Positions 46,907 to 54,817 of a DNA stretch of 64,000 nt are shown here, piece after piece. Each line of letters begins with the position of its first letter. The stretch's first letter is position 1. The notes beneath the pieces were generated by a model that searched no databases, had not been told where the DNA came from, and saw only the letters and a program-made list of their open reading frames with translations. Source of the stretch: Methylorubrum extorquens (lineage in GTDB: Bacteria; Pseudomonadota; Alphaproteobacteria; Rhizobiales; Beijerinckiaceae). The stretch is from NCBI RefSeq assembly GCF_024169925.1, contig NZ_JALJXF010000001.1:3850001-3914000 (forward strand), given 5' to 3'. Position numbers and translations under genes: made by a program.

Positions 46907-47836
46907 TCAGGCGACCTTCGGCAGCACCGCCTCGATCCGCCCGCGATGCGGCTCGAGGAAGGGCGGCAGCTTCAGTGCGGTCCCGAGCTCCGCCGCCGGC
47001 TCGTCGATGGCAAAGCCCGGCGCGTCGGTGGCGATCTCGAACAGCACGCCGCCGGGCTCGCGGAAGTAGACCGAGCGGAAGTACTGCCGGTCGCGCTGCT
47101 CTGTCACGGACAGGCCGTGCCGCTCGCTCAGCCGTTCCGTCATCGCCGCCTGCGCCGCGTCGTCGGCGGCACGGAAGGCGATGTGGTGGACCGAGCCCGC
47201 CCCCTGCCGGCCGGGCAGGAAGTCGCCGACAGCCCTAAGCGTCACGAGCCCGCCGAGGCCCGCCCCGCTCGTCAGCCGGATCTGGCTACCCTCGCGGGCG
47301 ACCTCCGCGAAGCCGAGCCCATCGGTGAGGATCGCAGCGGTCGACTCCGCCTCGCGCAGGAGCAGGGTGGCGCCGTGGAAGCCGCGGATCGCGTTCTCCG
47401 GCGCAATGCCCTCGGACGTCCAGGCCGGCTCGGTCTCCGCCCCCTCGACGCCGACGAGGGCCAGCGGCATCCCGTCGGGATCGCGGAAGCGCAGCACGGT
47501 CTCGCCGAAGACCGTGACCGGTGCCTCATGCGCGACGTTCAGCGAAACGAAGCGGTGCGTCCATTCACCGATGGAAGCGCGCGGCACACGGAAAGCGGTC
47601 TCCGACACCTGCCCGATGCCGACCCGGCCGGGGGCCGCCTGTGCGATCGGGAAGAAGGTGAGGATCGTGCCGGGCGCGCCCGCCTCGTCGCCGAAATAGA
47701 GGTGGTAGGTGCCCGGATCGTCGAAGTTGACGGTCTTCTTCACCAGCCGCAGGCCGAGCACGCGGGTGTAGAAGTCGATGGTGCGGGCCGTGTCGCTGGC
47801 GAAGGCCGTGACATGGTGGATGCCGTGCGCGCTCAT
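46907..47836 (-). CDS. Ring-cleaving dioxygenase (glyoxalase superfamily, MhqO/MhqA-like)
   Basis: 309 residues from ATG 47836 (MSAHGIHHVTAFASDTARTI). Two vicinal-oxygen-chelate modules are present: HHVTAFASDTARTIDFYTRVLGLRLVKKTVNFDDPGTYHLYFGD and later GSVHHIAFRAADDAAQAAM with YFREPGGVLFEIATD. His and Glu metal ligands are visible in both parts (HHV, HHI, FEI). These proteins open hydroquinone or catechol rings with Fe(II) and O2. It is divergent from a LysR gene with a perfect dyad in between, so it is probably LysR-controlled. Quinone or dye stress is the likely setting (inference). Confidence 0.87.
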   Translation of the reverse strand: MSAHGIHHVTAFASDTARTIDFYTRVLGLRLVKKTVNFDDPGTYHLYFGDEAGAPGTILTFFPIAQAAPGRVGIGQVSETAFRVPRASIGEWTHRFVSLNVAHEAPVTVFGETVLRFRDPDGMPLALVGVEGAETEPAWTSEGIAPENAIRGFHGATLLLREAESTAAILTDGLGFAEVAREGSQIRLTSGAGLGGLVTLRAVGDFLPGRQGAGSVHHIAFRAADDAAQAAMTERLSERHGLSVTEQRDRQYFRSVYFREPGGVLFEIATDAPGFAIDEPAAELGTALKLPPFLEPHRGRIEAVLPKVA

Positions 47837-47935
47837 GATGCGGGTCTCCTGTCCGAGAAGATCGCCGCGGGGATCGGTGTCCGGGCTGCGATCGGTGTGA
47901 GCCCAATCTGGCCCTTGCCTGCCCGCCTGAAAATG

Positions 47936-47959
47936 GAAACGATTGAAACGCATCGTTTC
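47936..47959. promoter_or_regulatory. Perfect dyad, probable LysR operator
   Basis: GAAACGAT (47936-47943) and ATCGTTTC (47952-47959) are inverted across 8 nt in the 135-nt divergent region. The spacing is that of LysR-type operators. It is centred about 25 nt before the LysR GTG and about 110 nt before the dioxygenase ATG. Confidence 0.65.
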
Positions 47960-47971
47960 TGGATTTGATCA

Positions 47972-48934
47972 GTGGCGAAACTCCCCGATTTCGAGGCCTG
48001 GGCCGTGTTCGCGGTGGTGGCCGACGCCCTCTCCTTCGCCCGCGCGGCCGACGAACTCGGGCTGTCGAAGGCGACCGTCTCGAAGGCGGTGGCGCGGCTG
48101 GAGGGCCGACTCGGCGCACGGCTGTTCCACCGCACCTCCCGCCGTCTCGCGCTTACGGAAGCCGGCCGCTTGGCGCGGGAGGACGCAGCGGGGCTGCTCG
48201 CGGCGGGCGAGGCGGCCGAGGCCCGCGCGCTCGACGCCAACGGCGTGCCACGCGGGCGGGTGCGGCTTGCCGCCCCCATGTCCTTCGGGATCGCCCACCT
48301 CGCGCCGGTGCTGCCGGAGTTCCTGGCCACATACCGCGAGGTTTCGGTCGATCTGCACCTGTCCGACGCGGTGGTCGATCTCGTCGGCGGCGGGTTCGAT
48401 CTCGGCCTGCGCATCGCGGCTTTGCCCGATTCATCGCTCCGTGTGCGGCGTCTCTGCGGCGTGCGCCGCTCACTCGTGGCGACGCCGGCCTATCTCGAAC
48501 GCTACGGACCACCGCAGCACCCGGAGGATCTGAAGGCCCGCGCCTGCCTCGGCTACGCCTACCTGCCGACGCCGGACCGTTGGCCCTTCACCAACGCCGC
48601 CGGTGAAACCGTGACGGTCGTGCCCGAAGGCCCGCTGCGGGCCAACAACGCCGACGCGCTGGCGCCAGCGCTGCGGGCCGGGCTCGGCCTAGCGGTGCAG
48701 CCAGATTTCACGATCTGGGAGGATCTGACATCGGGCCGCCTGGAGCGGGTGATGCCGGACTGGCAGCCGCCGCCGATCGCCCTTAACCTCGTGATGCCGC
48801 CAGGCCTGCCGCGGCCGGCGCGGGTCTCGGCGCTGATTGCCTTCTTGGAGCGGGCTTTCTCCACCGCCCCCTGGGCGCAGGAGGAGAGTCAGATGCCCCT
48901 CCCCTCCCCGGCGGAGGCCCAGGCGCGGACCTGA
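47972..48934 (+). CDS. LysR-family regulator, divergent from the dioxygenase
   Basis: 320 residues from GTG 47972. The winged helix is WAVFAVVADALSFARAADELGLSKATVSKAVARLEGRLGARLFHRTSRRLALTEAG, and the substrate-binding fold follows (ARGRVRLAAPMSFG, then GFDLGLRIAAL and the RACLGYAY region). This branch is close to those controlling quinone/dioxygenase genes, and its target is most likely the divergent dioxygenase-esterase pair. Its last 46 nt overlap the end of the convergent jetB-like gene, which is unusual but plausible. Confidence 0.9.
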   Translation: MAKLPDFEAWAVFAVVADALSFARAADELGLSKATVSKAVARLEGRLGARLFHRTSRRLALTEAGRLAREDAAGLLAAGEAAEARALDANGVPRGRVRLAAPMSFGIAHLAPVLPEFLATYREVSVDLHLSDAVVDLVGGGFDLGLRIAALPDSSLRVRRLCGVRRSLVATPAYLERYGPPQHPEDLKARACLGYAYLPTPDRWPFTNAAGETVTVVPEGPLRANNADALAPALRAGLGLAVQPDFTIWEDLTSGRLERVMPDWQPPPIALNLVMPPGLPRPARVSALIAFLERAFSTAPWAQEESQMPLPSPAEAQART

Positions 48935-49524
48935 TCCATCCAGGCATCCGGCGAGAGCACGGTGATGCCCGGCATCACCATCAGCGGCGTCACCCGCTCG
49001 GCGCGGTCACGCTCGCCCAGCCGCAGCGCGCCCTTGCGGGCGAACAGGCGCAGAATCTCGATCAGACGCGCCTCGTCCGGCGGCTCGGTGCGGGCCGCCG
49101 AGCGGATCGCGTCGGCGATGTCGTCGGTGGTGCATTCCACGGTGCCGTCGGTGGAGACGCGGTGGTCGCGCAGGCCCTCCTCGTAGGCGAGCCGGAGCGC
49201 CAGCAGCACCAGGGTCTCGTCCTTGCGCAGGCGCTCGCCCTGCGCATCGTGGCGCACGCCGTCGGGCGGCAGGGCCAAAAACACCATCTGGTCGCGGTGG
49301 GCGACCTCGAAGCGGTATCCGAGGCAGGCGAAGTAGTCGCGGAAGAACGGCGCGTAGTGCCGCGCGAGTTCGTAGGAGCGGCCGATGCCGGTGGTCGCGG
49401 CGTAGATGCACTGGCTCTTCAGCATGACTTGGAGCGCGCGGATCAACTCCTCCTCGCTCGGCGCGGAACTGCCGGGCGGCGGCATCTCCTCGCCGTCGAG
49501 GATGGCGCGGAAGGATTCGAGCAT
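48889..49524 (-). CDS. jetB: JetB/MksE-like (KITE) protein, DUF4194-type
   Basis: 211 residues from ATG 49524 (MLESFRAILDGEEM), 14 nt after the jetA stop; GTG at 49560 overlapping jetA would add 12 residues. The core ELIRALQVMLKSQCIYA, GRSYELARHYAPFFRDYFACLGYRFEV, KDETLVLLALRLAYEEGL and DIADAIRSAARTEPPDEARLIEILRLFARKGALRL matches the winged-helix KITE subunit of Wadjet and MksBEF. KITE proteins bind the kleisin-like JetA/MksF. It is co-directional with jetA, and jetC is 5 kb downstream. Confidence 0.78.
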   Translation of the reverse strand: MLESFRAILDGEEMPPPGSSAPSEEELIRALQVMLKSQCIYAATTGIGRSYELARHYAPFFRDYFACLGYRFEVAHRDQMVFLALPPDGVRHDAQGERLRKDETLVLLALRLAYEEGLRDHRVSTDGTVECTTDDIADAIRSAARTEPPDEARLIEILRLFARKGALRLGERDRAERVTPLMVMPGITVLSPDAWMDQVRAWASAGEGRGI

Positions 49525-49537
49525 CGCTTCTGTCCGT

Positions 49538-50950
49538 TCAGCCTGCTTTGCCGGCTCCACGCCGGGCGGCGGGGGGCGGTATGCGCTCGATCATGAAGTC
49601 CGGACAGTCGAGCCAGCCGTTGGAGACGCGGCCCTCGATCCGGGCGACGCGGTAGCGCTCACGCAGCACGCCGTCGAACAGCACGTCGATCTCGCGCAGG
49701 CGCTGAAAGACGACGAAGGCATCGACGTCGTGGACCGCGATGTCCGAGCCGCGCAGGGCCTTCCCCCCCGCGAGCCGCGCGTCGAGATAGGCGACCATGC
49801 GCTCCGGCGTCACCGTGATGCGGCGGCGGAACGCGTCCTTGGCGGCGATGAAGGCCTCGATCGCCGGATCGATGTCGATCTCCGGCAGCGGCTCGTACTC
49901 GATGATCCGGCGCGGCATGCGCGGATTGGTGAGTTGCGGCGGGCCGATGGGGGGACGCAGCAGCGAGACCTGCGGCAGGGGCAGGCCGGTGAGGTCATCC
50001 TCGCTCGCGCCGACCGCGCGCAACGCCGCCGCCGCCCGCTCGATCCGGGCGGAATCGCGCGGGTCGCGGTAGCGGAGCGCGGCCGAGATGCGCCGCTCCA
50101 ACCGCGTCACCACCTCGGCCACCGCGTCGAGATGCGGGTCGAGCCCCTCGAAGATCGAGAGGATCTCGACGAGGTCGGTGCGCACCATCCGCTCGGCGGC
50201 GGTGATGTCGGCGGCGCGGCCCTCGCGCAGGTTGCCGTCGGCCAGCGCCCTGAGCGTCAGCGGATCGCGCAAGGCGCGACCGGCTTCCCGCACGATGCCG
50301 GAGCGGAAGCGGAACGGATTGAAGCGGGTGTGCAGCGTCCGGTAGTCGGAGACGAGGTGGCGCTCGACGAATTCCTCGAAGTAGAGCCGGAAGGCGGCGC
50401 TGAGGTCGGGCTCGCGCAGGATTCGCTCTTCGAGCTTGCGCATTGCCCCGGCGAGGCCCCGCAGGTGTCCGAGGAAGGTGCGCGAGGCTTTCGCCGCATT
50501 GCGCAGGGCCTCCGAGCGGTCGGCGGGACTGGCGATGGCGCTTTCCAGGGCGCTCAGGACTTCGAGCACCGCGCCGCCGTAGGAGCGGGTCTCGCCGCGC
50601 TCGATCCGGGCCAGTTCCTCGATCAGCAGACGCGCATCGGGATCGAAATCGACCACCGGCACGTAGCGCTCGCGCCGTTCCACCAGCCAGCCGGCCTCGA
50701 TCAGCCGCCGGAACACCGCCGAGCGCCGCTCGATGGGATCAACGGGCGTCGCCTCGTCGTCGGCGATCTCGGCCTGGCTCCACCCGGCGGAGAAGTCGCC
50801 GATCGCGGCCAGAAGCTCGCTCTTGCGCAGGGGCTCGGCGGCATCGCCGAACACGCGGGCGTGCAGGTGCAGCAGCAGGGCCGCGTTGAAGGCGCGGCTC
50901 GGCGAGGCGAGCGGGCGGAAGAGGTCGTCGGCGAGATGGGTGAACAGCAT
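49538..50950 (-). CDS. jetA: JetA/MksF-like kleisin-type subunit
   Basis: 470 residues. MLFTHLADDLFRPLASPSRAFNAALLLHLHARVF and RRSAVFRRLIEAGWLVERRERYVPVVDFDPDARLLIEELARIERGETRSYGGAVLEVLSALESA are typical of Wadjet JetA proteins: an N-terminal winged helix, then a long helical middle, then a C-terminal domain. It is expected to bridge the JetC heads and bind JetB. The gene overlaps or abuts jetB. Length is normal. The assignment rests on order (jetA-jetB) and text; the exact type (I, II or III) is not assigned. Confidence 0.78.
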   Translation of the reverse strand: MLFTHLADDLFRPLASPSRAFNAALLLHLHARVFGDAAEPLRKSELLAAIGDFSAGWSQAEIADDEATPVDPIERRSAVFRRLIEAGWLVERRERYVPVVDFDPDARLLIEELARIERGETRSYGGAVLEVLSALESAIASPADRSEALRNAAKASRTFLGHLRGLAGAMRKLEERILREPDLSAAFRLYFEEFVERHLVSDYRTLHTRFNPFRFRSGIVREAGRALRDPLTLRALADGNLREGRAADITAAERMVRTDLVEILSIFEGLDPHLDAVAEVVTRLERRISAALRYRDPRDSARIERAAAALRAVGASEDDLTGLPLPQVSLLRPPIGPPQLTNPRMPRRIIEYEPLPEIDIDPAIEAFIAAKDAFRRRITVTPERMVAYLDARLAGGKALRGSDIAVHDVDAFVVFQRLREIDVLFDGVLRERYRVARIEGRVSNGWLDCPDFMIERIPPPAARRGAGKAG

Positions 50951-51292
50951 GATGAGGCTAACAGATTATACGTCCGCCGCATGCGGAAGCGAGCCTCATT
51001 CAGCATGAACGAGAATCTCCGCTTCCTCGCACAGGATTGGATTGGGCCAGCAACAAGAATGCTGTCGCCGCCAACACGACGCAAAATATCGAAGATCAAT
51101 CAAAGCCACCGCTGAATGCCCCGTAGCAGGCCGCCATGCAGACCAAAATTGCCTGCGCCAAACTTGCAAAGGACCACGGCTCTCTTCGCCACCAAAACCT
51201 CTGACGGGCAATAGCCCAGCGAGACCATTGCAATCTAAAATTTTTCACGCAAATCATTTTCGTCTCGTTCCACAATGATTCGAGAGCGAACG
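50951..51292. other. AT-richer intergenic region upstream of jetA and the amidase
   Basis: 342 nt between divergent genes, lower in GC than the rest, with AAAATTTTTCACGCAAATC near 51237-51257. A minus-strand frame (about 51257 to 51096) could encode a 53-residue single-span peptide, but support is weak. No JetD-like gene fits. Confidence 0.5.
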
Positions 51293-51820
51293 ATGAGCAA
51301 GATTCCAAACGGGTGGCTTTCAGACGTCACCATGAAGCGCGTCATTTGCCATTGGACGGCAGGTTCTTACGACGCTTCAGAAAATGACCTCGATCACTAT
51401 CATATCATCATCGACGGCAATGGGACGATTCATCGCGGCGAGCATACGATTGCCGACAATCTATCGACCAGCGACGGCGACTACGCCGCTCACACACGCG
51501 GGCTCAACCGCTACTCCATCGGAGTCTCGATGTGCTGCATGGCCGGCGCCAAGGAAAGCCCTTTCGACGCCGGGAAATATCCCATGAAGAAGGTCCAGTG
51601 GGAGGCGATGATCGACATCGTTGCTCAGCTCTGCAAACACTACGCAATCCCGGTGACTTCCACGACCGTACTTGGACATGGCGAGGTCCAGAAAAACGTG
51701 GGCGTCACGCAGAGAGGAAAGTGGGATCCATTAAGGCTCCCGTTCGACTCCGGCCTCAATAAAGATGCTGTCGGCAAGAAACTTCGGGTCGAGGTTCAAG
51801 CAAAGCTTGACAGTTTCTAG
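51293..51820 (+). CDS. Stand-alone N-acetylmuramoyl-L-alanine amidase (amidase_2 type)
   Basis: 175 residues from ATG 51293 (MSKIPNGWLSDVTMKRVICH), with GAGAG upstream; ATG 51275 is less supported. His20 in ICHWTAG, the HYHIIIDGNGTIHRG strand, AAHTRGLNRYSIGVSMCC, His129 in VLGHGEV and Asp145 in KWDP form the zinc site and fold of the Amidase_2/PGRP family (T7 lysozyme, AmpD). It has no signal peptide, like phage lysozymes. Its base composition and flanks are AT-richer than neighbours. It may be a phage relic or toxin/immune gene. No holin or phage structural genes are adjacent. Confidence 0.85.
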   Translation: MSKIPNGWLSDVTMKRVICHWTAGSYDASENDLDHYHIIIDGNGTIHRGEHTIADNLSTSDGDYAAHTRGLNRYSIGVSMCCMAGAKESPFDAGKYPMKKVQWEAMIDIVAQLCKHYAIPVTSTTVLGHGEVQKNVGVTQRGKWDPLRLPFDSGLNKDAVGKKLRVEVQAKLDSF

Positions 51821-51929
51821 GATCAGTCTGCACAGATCGATCCGGGGGACGAGCAGTGCTGGCTTCGATCGGCACGGCACAGACGCAGTTCGGTACACGT
51901 TGATGGAAACGTCAGCGGAGTCCCAGAGC

Positions 51930-52604
51930 ATGCGCATCGAAACCGTCTTCCTGTTCGATCTCGACGGCACGCTGGTCGACAGCGTCTACCAGCACGTGCT
52001 CGCCTGGAAGGAGGCACTCGACGCGGAAGGCATTCCGCTCTCGGTCTGGCGCATCCACCGCAAAATCGGGATGAGCGGCGGGCTCTTCACCAACCAACTC
52101 CTGCGCGAGACCGGGCTCGACATCGACCCGGAGCGGATCGACCGGCTGCGGCGGCTGCACGCGGAAGCCTATGGCCGACTCTCGAAGGGCGTCGTGCCGC
52201 TGCCCGGCGCCAAGGAACTGCTCGCCACGCTCACCGAGAACCGCATCCCCTGGGCCATCGCCACCAGCGGGCGGATGGAGACGGCGGGCCACAACCTCGT
52301 CGCGCTCGGCGTCGATCCGGCTCAGGTGCCGGTGGTGACCCGCGACCTCGTGAAATACGCCAAGCCCGATCCCGACCTGTTCCTCGCCGCCGCCGAGCGG
52401 CTGAATGCGCCGATCGAGCACGCGGTGATCGTCGGCGATTCGATCTGGGACATGCTGGCTGCCCGCCGCTGCCGCGGGCTCGGCGTCGGCCTGCTTTCGG
52501 GCGGATACGGCACGGAGGAGCTGGAACGCTCCGGGGCCGTCCGGGTCTACGACGACCCGGCCATGCTCTTGGAACACCTCGGCGAAGTCGGCGGCCGTCG
52601 CTGA
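51930..52604 (+). CDS. HAD-superfamily phosphatase
   Basis: 224 residues from ATG 51930 (MRIETVFLFDLDGTLVDSV), with GCGGAG about 10 nt upstream; ATG 51903 is possible. Motif I is DLDGTLVDS (Asp10 and Asp12), motif II is the Thr/Ser region IATSGRMETAG, and motifs III/IV are the KPDPDLF Lys and VIVGDSIWDMLAARR. The cap domain (VYQHVLAWKEAL... GMSGG) resembles the beta-phosphoglucomutase/phosphoglycolate phosphatase class. It dephosphorylates a small metabolite; the substrate is unknown. Confidence 0.88.
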   Translation: MRIETVFLFDLDGTLVDSVYQHVLAWKEALDAEGIPLSVWRIHRKIGMSGGLFTNQLLRETGLDIDPERIDRLRRLHAEAYGRLSKGVVPLPGAKELLATLTENRIPWAIATSGRMETAGHNLVALGVDPAQVPVVTRDLVKYAKPDPDLFLAAAERLNAPIEHAVIVGDSIWDMLAARRCRGLGVGLLSGGYGTEELERSGAVRVYDDPAMLLEHLGEVGGRR

Positions 52605-52829
52605 GCGTAACGGCGCCCGTATGGCCAAGCTCAGATCGCCGAACCGCCGCGCCTAACCCGCTCTCGGAGCACGCGACGCGATCCTGACAACTGGATGAAC
52701 GGCGCCTTGCACCTTCGTTCATGCGACAGGATGCAACGTGAGCATCGGCACATTGAGAGTGAACCGAATCCAAGGCCTGTTCGTTGGGGTGCCAATGGAT
52801 CGGCGATCCAACTCGATCGGAGAGACTTG

Positions 52830-53210
52830 ATGAAGAAGCTTGCGATTCTGTCCGCCGTGGCTGTCCTCGGCGTGGGCGCCCTGTCCTCGACGGATGCCGA
52901 AGCCCGCTGGCGCGGCCGTGGTGGCGGCGGCGCGATCGCAGCCGGCGTGATCGGTGGCCTCGCGGCTGGCGCGCTCGTGGGTGCGGCCGCCTCGAACAGC
53001 TACGGCTACGGTGGTTATGGCGGCGGGTACGGCTACGATTACGGCTATGCCCGACCGGTCGCCGGTTATGGTTACGGCTACGCCCGTCCCGCCTACGGCT
53101 ACGGTTACCGCAATGTCGGCTACTACGACGGCGGCTACTACGCCCCGCGTCGCGCCTATGGCGGTTACTCCTACGGTGGCCCGGCCTACGATTACGGCTA
53201 CGGCTGGTAA
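52830..53210 (+). CDS. Exported Gly/Tyr-rich repeat protein
   Basis: 126 residues from ATG 52830 (MKKLAILSAVAVLGVGAL), with GGAGAG 6 nt upstream. A signal peptide is followed by a glycine-zipper-like block (GGGAIAAGVIGGLAAGALVGAAAS) and then short GYGYGGYG-type and YDYGYARP-type repeats ending in YDYGYGW. It is probably secreted and surface- or membrane-associated. No catalytic residues. Similar proteins are numerous in Methylobacterium. A terminator follows. Confidence 0.82.
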   Translation: MKKLAILSAVAVLGVGALSSTDAEARWRGRGGGGAIAAGVIGGLAAGALVGAAASNSYGYGGYGGGYGYDYGYARPVAGYGYGYARPAYGYGYRNVGYYDGGYYAPRRAYGGYSYGGPAYDYGYGW

Positions 53211-53244
53211 GATCCCGCGCCGTCATAGCCTCTCATGACGGCAA

Positions 53245-53273
53245 GGCCGCGCTCCTCGGAGCGCGGCCTTTTT
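53245..53273 (+). terminator. Intrinsic terminator after the Gly/Tyr-rich gene
   Basis: GGCCGCGCTC (53245-53254) and GAGCGCGGCC (53259-53268) flank CTCG, followed by T5 (53269-53273). It stands between two convergent genes. Confidence 0.93.
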
Positions 53274-53278
53274 CATGG

Positions 53279-54169
53279 TCAGCCGGCGGCGTCGCGGGCG
53301 GCGATGGTCTCTGACCACACCACGGCGCGGCGTGCCATGCCGATATGCTGGCGCTCGTACATGCGGCCCTCGACCTTGATCGTCGCGCGCTTGGCGTTCT
53401 CCGGCAGGTTGAAAGCCTCGATCACGAGGCGGGCGCGGCGCACCTCCTCATCGGTCGGGGCGAACGAGGTGTTGGCGGGCTCGATCTGGTTCGGGTGGAT
53501 CAGCGTCTTGCCGTCGAAGCCGAGGTCGCGCGCCTGCCGGCACTCCTCGCGGCACCCCTCCGGATCGGCGATGTCGTTCCACACGCCATCGAGGACGATC
53601 AGCCCCTCGGCCCGGGCGGCCGCGAGGGTCAGCATCATCCAGGGCAGCATCGGCACGCGCCCGCGCACCAGTTGCGCCCAGGTGTCCTTGGCCAGATCGT
53701 TGGTGCCGAGCACGAAACCGGTGAGCCGGTTGCGGCGGTCGCGGCGCGCCTTGGCGATCTCGTGGATGTTAAGGATCGCCGCCGGCGTCTCGATCATCGC
53801 CCAGACCGCGATGGAATCGGGGGCGTCGAGCGCTTCCAGCGCGTCGGCCACGCTCTCCAGCACAGCGGGCGAGGACACCTTCGGCATCAGGATCGCGTCG
53901 GGCTTGGCCTGGATTGCCGCCCGCAGGTCGCCGTCCCCCCAAGGGGTCTGCGGGGCGTTCACCCGGATCACCAGTTCGCGATGGCCGTAACCGCCACCCT
54001 TCACCGCGGCGCAGACCTGATCGCGCGCCAGTTCCTTCTCCTCCATGGAGACGGCGTCCTCGAGATCCAGGATCAGCGAGTCGGCGGGCAGCGTCTTCGC
54101 CTTATCGAGCGCCCGCTGGTTCGATCCCGGCATGTAGAGAACGCTGCGGCGCAACCGCAAATCGGACAT
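53279..54169 (-). CDS. CitE-like HpcH/HpaI-family CoA-ester lyase or malyl-CoA thioesterase
   Basis: 296 residues from ATG 54169 (MSDLRLRRSVLYMPGSNQRALDKA), preceded by GGAGGAG; the longer frame is not family-like. The motifs are LILDLEDAVSMEEK (metal Glu/Asp), GGGYGHRELVIRVNAP (substrate Arg), AMIETPAAILN (metal Glu) and GFDGKTLIHPNQIE. This is the citrate-lyase beta/malyl-CoA lyase superfamily. In this lineage it may be a (3S)-malyl-CoA thioesterase, malyl-CoA or beta-methylmalyl-CoA lyase for C1/C2 assimilation. The exact substrate is unproven. Confidence 0.86.
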   Translation of the reverse strand: MSDLRLRRSVLYMPGSNQRALDKAKTLPADSLILDLEDAVSMEEKELARDQVCAAVKGGGYGHRELVIRVNAPQTPWGDGDLRAAIQAKPDAILMPKVSSPAVLESVADALEALDAPDSIAVWAMIETPAAILNIHEIAKARRDRRNRLTGFVLGTNDLAKDTWAQLVRGRVPMLPWMMLTLAAARAEGLIVLDGVWNDIADPEGCREECRQARDLGFDGKTLIHPNQIEPANTSFAPTDEEVRRARLVIEAFNLPENAKRATIKVEGRMYERQHIGMARRAVVWSETIAARDAAG

Positions 54170-54427
54170 GTCTCGTCTCCTCCCAGGGGTCGGTGAGGGG
54201 CCCGGCGCCCACTCCCCACCCTCGTTTGAATGCATAATACGAACATTCCCGATCGGTTGGAAGCGGCCGGAAGCGAAGCTATTTAACCGCGAGCGCCCGG
54301 CAACCGCCAGAGGGCGCAACCTCGCCTTGCGGTGCCGCAGCCCGGATCTCGGATCCTGGCCGATGCTCCTGACCCGCCTTTCGGCCTCGTTCCCCTCTGA
54401 GAATGCGGCTTCATCCTGGAGAGTCCC

Positions 54428-54817
54428 ATGCCCTTGATGCGTTTCGACCTGATCGAGGGCCGCAGCGACGCGGAACTGAAGGCGCTTCTCGACGCCGCGC
54501 ACGAGGCGATGCTCGAAGCCTTTCAGGTGCCGCCGGGCGACCGCTACCAGATCGTGACCGAGCACAAGCCCTCGCGGATGATCGTAGAGGATACCGGCCT
54601 CGACATCCCCCGCACGCAGAACGTGGTGGTGGTGCAGATGATCACCCGGCCGCGCGGGCGCGAGAAGAAGGAGCTGTTCTACCGGCTGCTGACCGAGAAG
54701 TTGCAGGCCGCCTGCGGCATCGCCCCCGCCGACGTGATGGTCTCGACGGTGGAGAATACCGACGAGGATTGGTCGTTCGGGCACGGCCGGGCGCAGTTCC
54801 TCACCGGGGAATTGTAA
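54428..54817 (+). CDS. Tautomerase-family protein
   Basis: 129 residues, beginning MPLMRFDLIEGRSDAELKALL, with the catalytic Pro1 (after Met removal) intact. IVTEHKPSRMIVEDTGLDIPR and VVVVQMITRPRGREKKELFYRLL follow the 4-oxalocrotonate tautomerase/MSAD pattern of the longer tautomerase_2 type. It interconverts keto-enol forms of an organic acid; the substrate is unknown. Its last 17 nt overlap the end of the convergent LysR gene. Confidence 0.83.
   Translation: MPLMRFDLIEGRSDAELKALLDAAHEAMLEAFQVPPGDRYQIVTEHKPSRMIVEDTGLDIPRTQNVVVVQMITRPRGREKKELFYRLLTEKLQAACGIAPADVMVSTVENTDEDWSFGHGRAQFLTGEL

Noticed and set aside
50951..51292. Possible JetD gene upstream of jetA
   Set aside because: The gap is too short (342 nt) and no TOPRIM- or DUF3322-like text is present.
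51000..51900. Prophage region
   Set aside because: Only the amidase is phage-like. No integrase, capsid, tail or att repeats are visible.
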